A stretch of 64,000 nt of DNA, from positions 2,542,001 to 2,606,000 of the forward strand of contig OU964928.1 in assembly GCA_918807975.1 (NCBI GenBank). Direction: 5' to 3'. Origin of the DNA: Aplidium turbinatum (lineage: Eukaryota; Chordata; Ascidiacea; Aplousobranchia; Polyclinidae). Position 1 is the first letter of the stretch; every line of letters begins with the position of its first letter. The position numbers and the translations under genes were made by a program. Of the stretch, positions 35,501 through 44,500 are shown one piece after another. Under the pieces are notes generated by a model. That model made no database searches and had not been told where the DNA came from. It saw only the letters and a program-made list of their open reading frames with translations.

Positions 35501-38500
35501 CCTTTGTAACATTTAATTTGAAAAGCTATTAATCAGCAATTACATAACCAAGATGAGGGAAATACTAGATTTGCAATCTTCGTTTTACGAATCTTGCTCC
35601 ATCGGTTCAAGGGTCAAGGACCTACACTTTTACCACCATTGAGATGTGATTGACAATCTTGTAGCGGGAAATCAAACAATGCTTTCATAGACTATAACAA
35701 AGGAGACTCATAAAATATTCTTTAAAGAACAAAATACTCTTTGTTTTTACTATTTGTCAACTTCTTGTGTTGTTCTATATCACTATGTTATTTTCTATGA
35801 CACCATAGTCGATTAAACGTTGCTTACGATTGGTTCGAATTTCTTCAACCGTGGATTTGAATTTTTAAATTTAAATTGTATCTTAGAAAATGATGTAGAT
35901 CCAATGGTACATGTATCTCGGTCGATAACATGTTATACCAGTACGTTGCAACTGATGTTTGTATTTGCTCATGTACTTAGTGTTGTAACAAGGTGACAGC
36001 TGACTTTGTTCACTCATTTTTGCGCCATTCTAATATCAGCACAATGCTCAGCATCATACGTATTTTTCTTTTTAAATGACAGAATATGAGGTAAACATAC
36101 AGTATCATAGACTACTGTACAACACGGAGGACAAGATGTGAGAATAAAACATTAATTTTGATAGTCATGTCTATATTATCGCTTTAGATTAAACTTGCTT
36201 GTATTATTTACAGATTTGAGTTTTGTAAAGGAACTCTCCGCTGTGCTGACGGCAATTTCGAATTAGCAAATGAAACTTGTCGGTAAGTTTTCTAACAAAA
36301 CTAAAAGTGAACAAAACTTCAAGAAGTTGAAATGCTAGAAGCTATCATGAAGTAGTTTTGAAGTCACTACATAAAGCTGCAGATGCGAATAATTTGCTGC
36401 CTGCTTTCGGACAGGATTGGCACATTACAGATAACTTTAGATTGGTGTCTTTAAACTGAAGTCAATCTTGTTGTAATACTTAAAACTGTATTCCAATACA
36501 AAATACAGCACCCAAACTCAACTTCAAAGTTATTTGCATTATACAGTATAAAAACTTTTAACTATGATTTAGTAGTTTTCTCAGTTCTCAATCTTATTGC
36601 AGTGCTTCCTTGTGGGAGTAAAAGAATTCATTAAGGATCAAACCTAATAAAACATAAAGGTTTATAGTAGTGGTTCTCAACCTTTTGTCTTGGCGGATTT
36701 CTTTTAATGCCCTCGAAGCAAATTTTATCTGAAATTTGGGTCATATATAGCCATGTTTTTCATTTGTAGTCAATATTTCATTTATAATCACAGTCATGGT
36801 AAATCTGCTCGAGTGCTAATTCTTTAGAATAGCCAGTTGTTAAAATTGGTACTTACAATAAACTTATGGCAATGGTTTAAAATGCAATGGTTAAATTTCA
36901 CATGGCAGGAAGAGAGCTAAATCGCCCTGGGTCCCAAAGTATCCCCTGCTCATCCCCCCACTGTCAATGCTACTGACAGTAGGTTAAATTATGTCACAAT
37001 CAGAATGGTAGCAAAAGCTCACAGGCGGTCATCTAGTCAGCCATCATCCTGTCACTAAATTTAATTGCACACTCAAGCACTCAAGTGTGCATATACATGC
37101 AAATTGCACAAATGCACATTGCACAATTGCACATGCACATTGCTCAATTGCACATGCACATTACGTCAATTGTCAAAACCATTCGCAAGTGAGAGCACGT
37201 CATTATGTTTTGCAGAAATCTCCCCCTAAAACTATTTTCTAGATTCGCCCCCATGGGGGATACGATGTATGCAACAAATTGGTACGATGTAGCCCAGTCT
37301 ACATAAGGGGAGAACTAGTGGTTTGATCGGATATTAAATAACATACAACTAAAACTAATTTTAAGAATTCAAACGAAGACATTCAAAGAATGCACTTTTT
37401 AGCTGCGATACTCACTGCTTTCGAACATACGGAGTCATGTGCGACGGAGTAGGAGACTGTCCTCCAGAAGACATAGAAGGAGCAGAATGGGAGGAGGAAC
37501 CAGGATTCCCAGATGATGAGTGCAGGAGCGCTTGTTATCATCCCAGTGTTCCATACTTTCCATGCACTACTCCGTTTGTAAAGTTTAACTGGGATCATGC
37601 TCGTATTGGATCAATTTCGTGTGAAGCAGAGGTTAGAAAAGATACGCTTTTATTGATGACCATAGTTATAACAACACTTTAAAGTAAACAAACAGAATAA
37701 TAATAATAATAATTAACTATTTTCATTGTCATAATTATATTATTAATAATAATATTGATGTTAAATATACAGTAACAATAATTAATAAGTAAAATTGATA
37801 GTAGTAGAGTAAACAAGAAAAGGTCGGTGGTTTGGGTCGACCCCCCTCCCATCACTGGGCTACTGATTTCGATATACATGACATCAGGTATGAGCAACAT
37901 TTTTTAGTTTAAATCTTTTGGTTTACAGATAACTCATAATGATACCGATCTTCCATCTTTCATTGAGCATCGCGTGATCACTAGCGATCAATGGTGTGAT
38001 GGTATCATCGATTGTCCGCTCACAATGGAAGACGAATCAGAAGACAGGTGCCCAAAGCGCTTCCGATGCAAAGCAGGTCACCTGATCAGCATTGACCAAT
38101 CAAAAGTATGCGATGGTGTTCCTGATTGCGATGACGTTTCAGATGAGGTCAACGACACGTGCTCCGATAGATTCTACTGCCTCGTGCTGGGAGGCACAAA
38201 GGTGAGACCTTTGAAGACAATCACTATGTTATCAATGAATTATTACTTAGACAAATCAAATTGTGAAATCATACAACTTAAAAATGTAGGCGTGTAGAAC
38301 TCGATATGGAACATATCGAAAAGGACTTTATGTTGTCATTAGTGGTGATATGCAGTAGCTATTGGTATGTTTGTTATCACCATTATAATAATTCATGATA
38401 TTCATCGAAAACGATTATTATAGTTTTGTGTAAATCTGCATTTCATACTATCTTTTCAACTTGTATTCAATCGTTGTATGAACTGAAACGAATTCTTTAT

Positions 38501-41500
38501 TTCTCAATACAAGCGTCTGTTTTTGGCTCTTGGAAATGCTTTTAATAATCACATTAACACTTCGTAGCACATCATTTGATATTTTGGCTATGTGTCTTTA
38601 CGGTACAAGGTACATTCTATAGCTAGCATAATATTTTCAATTACTATCAGTTCTTTTCCATCTCATTTTCATTTCGAAGTTTCGGTAATTTGACCATTCT
38701 ACTTTACTTTGCTAAATTTACTTGTGGCTGGTAAGATTGTAACAAATATGGTGATTTATTAGTCACTGCCATTCATTGGCGTCCTAAAAACCTTGGTTCG
38801 AACCCAGGGAACGGCAGTGGATTAAAACAATTAATAAAAAATTTGGGATTTGGTTGTCATCCACTTAATTAGAATATTTCATCAATAGCTTTCCATAGTT
38901 CACAGCCAAAAAACACCATCTCCATGCATTTCTCATTTTATCATTAAATTTTATAAAAATTGAGAATTTCATCTAGATTTATTGTTTTTCTTTGTAGATT
39001 TCTATTGAAAGGAGATTTGTTTGTGACTTCAACATTAATTGTGATGATGGCAGTGACGAAATGAACTGCCACGATGACGATCGCTTTTATTGCGAAGAAG
39101 GGAAGCCTTTGTTTATAGCAGGAAGGCTGGTAAGTGATACATCATTGAAATGTATGATAGTATTGTAATGCCAGGTCGCAACAGTGGCCGCATTGATACG
39201 TCATAAAACAGTTTGGCATTGTAAATATTACCTTAGTGTGAAATATAATTGTCGATGCTATCGTTGAATGCAACTAAACGTTTGTAAAATTAAAATGTTT
39301 GGTTTGGAATCTTTATCCTCGGACTGACAAAGCCTTGATAGGTTATTCCTGGTAGTTTCGCATACTTGTAGCAGGCCCGCAACCAGCAAATATTTTCGGG
39401 GGGGGCATTTAATTTTTATCAAAGAACAAACATTAAAATAATGCATTGTGACATTTTTATGTTAATGTCCACGCCCATTGATAGAGTGTGTGGCACTACC
39501 ATGCTACGGTTCAGTGGTCATAACTTATGTCAATCACGTTTTTGTTTAGTACAGCATTAAAGGAAACTAGCCTTTGTAACCTTTTCTCATTTAGCTATGA
39601 TTACCCAAGGAAGAAAATTACAATATCACAGTAATGTGTTCAGTCGGTTACAAATAAAATACAACATCTGTAGGCTACGAACTGCATTGGCACGAGTGGA
39701 GTCATAAATTAATCAATAACATATATTTACATCAACATAAACAAACAGATACATATGAATAAACTCAACACGGTAATTACAAATTACAATCCTGAAACGT
39801 TTTGTTGGGTCAACAAGTTTTTATGTTTGTAGGCCCAAAGAAGTTGACTTTGCAAATGCAAAATGACATTTTAATTTAGAGCATAATGTCTAACTTTCTA
39901 CTTGATTTGGCAAGTTCGTTTAACACCAATTCCGCGCTTGGAATTTGAGTACGATGGATTTGCATGAGAGCTAGTCCAGAAAGCCTGTCCTGCCCCATAG
40001 TGCTTCTAAGGTAACTTTTCAAGCGTCGTAGACAGCTAAATGTTCTTTCTGCAGAAGCAATTGTGATTGGAAGTGTAGCCAAAATTATCAAGAGTTTGTA
40101 AATGTTTGGATAAAACTCTTTTTGGGATTCTATTGCTGACACCGCATCAAGCGCACTTGCTGGCCTTTCACTTTCAAGAATTCATTTAAAATCAGATTTA
40201 CAAATGCTTAAGCCCAACTGAGTAGCTTATTCACCACGCTATCGCAGCTGCTTTTGATCTCGAATTATTTAGTTGTTTTTAAACGCTTTTTATGGTGATG
40301 ATGGTTGCTGACATTATGTATACGCTAGCGAAACAGATAATGAGGATGCCAGCCTAATTTATCGAACAAAATTGTTAGCATAGCTTCCAACCAGCGTAGC
40401 CTACTTTCGGTTTCGATAGTCTACACTCTACAGTACGTGCACGGACGTTTTGCCGAAAGACATTTTGCCGAAAGACATTTTGCCGAAACTCATTTTGCCG
40501 ACAGGACTAATTACCGAATTCTATAATTTCGCCAATTTGTCTAATCGGCATTTAGTCCTTTCGGCAATTAGTCTTTCCGCAAAATGAGTTTCGAAAAAAT
40601 GTCTATTCGGCAAAATGTCTTTCGGCGAAATGTCCTTTCGGCAAAATGTCCTTTCGACAAAATATCCGGGTACCCTACAGTATGGCTGTACGTGTACGAC
40701 GTATAGTAGGGCCTACATTTCATACTGCATAAAACGCTTAAAAATTTTTCAAAAAATTTCGGGGGGGGCAAATGCCCTCAATGCCCCCCCTGGTTGCGGG
40801 CTTGTGTAGAGGCTCTTGACGCAGGGCTGGTTACCGAGATTGGCAGAGTGAAGCTTTCCGAATGTTGAAGTGTTGTTGCCGGGGAATTATTCCATTCAGT
40901 AGGTGCCGCTGAATGGAGAGCAGTCCTGAAATGCGTTGCTTAACCGCACGCCCCGAAAGTCGAACTTGCGCCGCGTGATCCTGAGTCGGGCGCGTATCCA
41001 CCCAACTATAGGGGCAGACTATCCACTGAGCTATATAACTTGCCTTTATCCATTTATCCTTCTAGATGTTTGACGGCAGGGGAGATTGCTTAGATTGGAG
41101 TGATGAATGCCCGACAAAAACGAAACCACCAGACTACAATATCTTTTCATCTAAGTACGAACTCATTGGGAATCCTGTGTTCCGAATACTCGTTTGGATT
41201 ATGGGAGGAGTTGCAATTGCTGGAAACTTTGTAAGTATACAGATCAAACTACGATGGTTCCGCTTTTGGGGTGTGTGCTTGAACAATGTATTTCAAAGAC
41301 ACCTTTCCATTCAGCGGCACTCAATGGACGGCATAATTCAAAACAACTGTATTTCAACAAGGCTTCACTCTGTCAAGCATACGAAACTGTCAGGAATAAG
41401 CTTGCAAATAAACTTCCTCTATTAGAGGATAAAATTTCCACAGTCAATCATAGTAGACTTTTGTTAATCTAATCATCTCTGTACTGCAGTCAAGTGGTAG

Positions 41501-44500
41501 CCTTAGCGGAGTTTTGTTTGTGACGTTTTATTTCGGTAGAGTGATGTTTTATTAAAGACCGTTCGGGTAGCTCACTTGGTACGGCTACCTACTTTGAGAA
41601 CGAAGAAACGGCTGGTTCAGTTCTTGGGGTACGCGCTTTGACGACACACTTCAAGATATAACTGTCCATTCAGCGGCACCTAATACGTGAAATAACTAGT
41701 GGATGTCAATAGTTCAACTATTGGTGGAAAATTCACTTCATCAATATCTGTGACCGCATCAATATCTGTGAATCACTGAAAAACTAGCTTAAAGCACGTC
41801 GGATCAAGCACCATCTGGTGCTCAAGAAGCTATTACCATATTTAGTAATTAAGCAGCGGCCAAATCTAATGAATGACTCCATTTCTTTTCAGTGCGTCCT
41901 TGTAGGAGAGAGCCGTACTTTGCGTCGTCTTTACAAGAGAGTCGACGCGTCTGCTACTCTTCTAACAAACCACATGCTTGTGTTTAACTTAGCTCTGGCA
42001 GACCTCTTGATGGGGGTTTACCTCGTTATGCTGGGCATAACTGGGGCAGTGTACAGTGGAGTTTATTGCGCTTATAAAATAGAGTGGCTATCAAGCGACC
42101 TATGTTCTTTGATGGGGCTGCTTGTGATGATGTCATCTGAAACGTCGGTTATCACCATGGTTCTGCTGACCTCCTTTCGAGTTTACGCGGTGTTCAACGT
42201 AAGTTTTGTGACAAGATATTTATAAAACGTGTTCGATTTGAATACAATCCTCTGACAGTGTTGTCACAGGGCAATACGTTGCATGTTTTCTTCCCGATTT
42301 CTTGCATTGCTACTGAGTTGATTAGAATTATAATTACCATTTAAAGGGAAAGTGTAAAATTCTTCTGTGTGTTCTTTACCTAACCTTTTGTTAATGTACA
42401 AACTTACAAGAAAGCAAAAGTTTTGTTTTAAAACTGGTTTGATGAAACAAGTCTTGATAAATGGCTAACTTGAGAAACGCATACATAGGCTAAGTTGATT
42501 TTAGGTGATTTTCAGCGACAACATAAACCTGGACAAATATGATCAGTTAGCTGTTGCTTACAGACATACTTGAGCATATTTATCTGGTGGTTCGCGAACT
42601 GTTTTTGGCACCACTGAAAATTTTTCTAAAATTATTCTCTCATAATGTGAGCAATTTTGAAAAAACTTTGAAAAATAAAATGGCACACAGGACATCGGAA
42701 CGTAGGCCTAGCTTGAGAATAACAATTTTACTTTTTACGAGAAATACTTTTTAATTTTAGCCTTTCACATCTTCTTCCAAACCGAATCCCCGGTTGGTGG
42801 CAGTACTGATCACATGCGCATGGACGTTCTCTTTGCTCGTTTCACTGCTTCCCTTCTCCAACCATCTACAAGGCATCTTCGTCGACAAGGCTGTGTTGCG
42901 TGACAATCCATTTTTTGACAACATTGCCGTTGACTTTGATGCAGCGAAGTCGTTTGTTGAGAGGCTGTTGTTGTACGACTCAAAACCACTATCGAATTAT
43001 TCTCAGTTTGTTTCAAGTGAAACGTTGCCTGCTGAGTCATGGGATGACTTGCATAATATTGTGTCACGTGATACCAATCACCCAGAATACCTTGTGACGT
43101 CACAATGGCTAGGGTGAGTTATTTCATTTGTAATATTATAGACTTGAGTTTAAGAGCTACTTCAGTCACGATTTTAAAGTTTTGAGTTAGAGCTGAATTT
43201 GTATTGTTTAGTGATGAAACCATTCTTTATGTGTAAAAGCTTATTTCCTAACCCGATTGATTTTGTTTTCACTAAACAATATTGTTTAGTACGTGATTTG
43301 CTATAGCTGCAGAAAACTTTTAGGCGTTTTTTCAAAAACTTTTTTTTGTGACTTAGCCTAAGTAGGCTAGCTTTTAAACTCAAGTCTCCAATTTGAACGG
43401 GTATATGATTAGTTGGTAATGCATTAAAGAATCACAATACGCAGGGAACGGTTTGTAATTCCAGAATGAAACTCTCCATCTCGGAATAGATTGAGTCGCC
43501 CTACCACTTTCCATCGTGTATTAGGAGGTTGTGACGTGATAATTTGCAACAGACAGCCATCATGACTACCGTACTGCTCTTGTTCTAGAAACGTGGGCGT
43601 CCGGACGCTATTAATAATGTGCTTTGAATGACTCATGTCTGATCTTAGATTAAATTTTCGATTGCGTTTTAGGTTAGATGAACTTGTTAGGCTATATTTG
43701 ACAAAGTTTGAATAAGACCTCAAAGAATAACAAAAGTTCAGTTTATTTATTTTTTATAGCCTACTAGCAAATAAAAAATATATACACAACACAATAAACA
43801 AAATAATTAGCACAGCAAGAATGGCAGCGAAAGACCAAAATCAGCTGCCACCCGAATATACAAGCAAAACTTTGCCAAAAACTAAATGACAGAATTTGTG
43901 TTCACTCGTGCCACGGTTCACTTAAAACATTACGATATTCAGGGGCGCCGGAAGCGGGGGGGCAGGGGGGGCGAATGCCCCCCCTGCCCTTAATTTTTCT
44001 GCAGATGGAGGGGCAGGGGGGGCAATGGTGCCCTTTTAAAGTCATGTAAGCTACTGCACATTTTGCAATATAACAATTTCAGCTATTCGCTTTTAGCGTA
44101 GGCTAATTATAATCTTTCATTTTTGCCTCAAAATAATATTTACGGCACAAAATTTTGCAACACAGTACAGGCCTTAAAACTCGTTTTTATTTCGGCAGCC
44201 ATCGTGGCCTACCGGGAGCTTCTTCTCGGCGGCCAAACCTGCGTGCTTGGAGGCCAAAATAAAAATAATGATAGCACAAGTAAATAGAATTAAACTTGCA
44301 ACAATGCTAAAATGATCACTTAGCGTTGTTGAAGTCTGGGTCTGGGCGACGCCCTACAATAGAATCGTTGCACCACGCAATAACTGCTTTATCGGGATTG
44401 TAATCCAGTACTGCGGGACCATCTAACGACACTCGCACGAGTGTCTCTAATGTGGCTGATTTTAAAGAAGTTCGCCACTCCCCTAGAATTCTTTTTAGCA

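Larger units (their letters stand above)
39294..41030 (-). mobile_element. SINE2 split by a hAT transposon
   Basis: The SINE2 3' half (39294-39371) and 5' half (40810-about 41030) are on the minus strand with the hAT at 39372-40804 between them. Joining cgcatacttgtag and aggctcttgacgcagg restores the order seen in the copies at 20797 and 48422. The tRNA head near 41020-40960 contains ggatacgcgcccgactcagg and cgactttcgggg. It lies in intron 9 of the LDLa receptor, ending about 35 bp before exon 10. Confidence 0.8.

Noticed and set aside
38786-38822. tRNA gene around ggttcgaaccc in intron 8
   Set aside because: There is a B-box-like hairpin and a cactgcc/ggcagtg pair, but no A box or anticodon stem at the right spacing.
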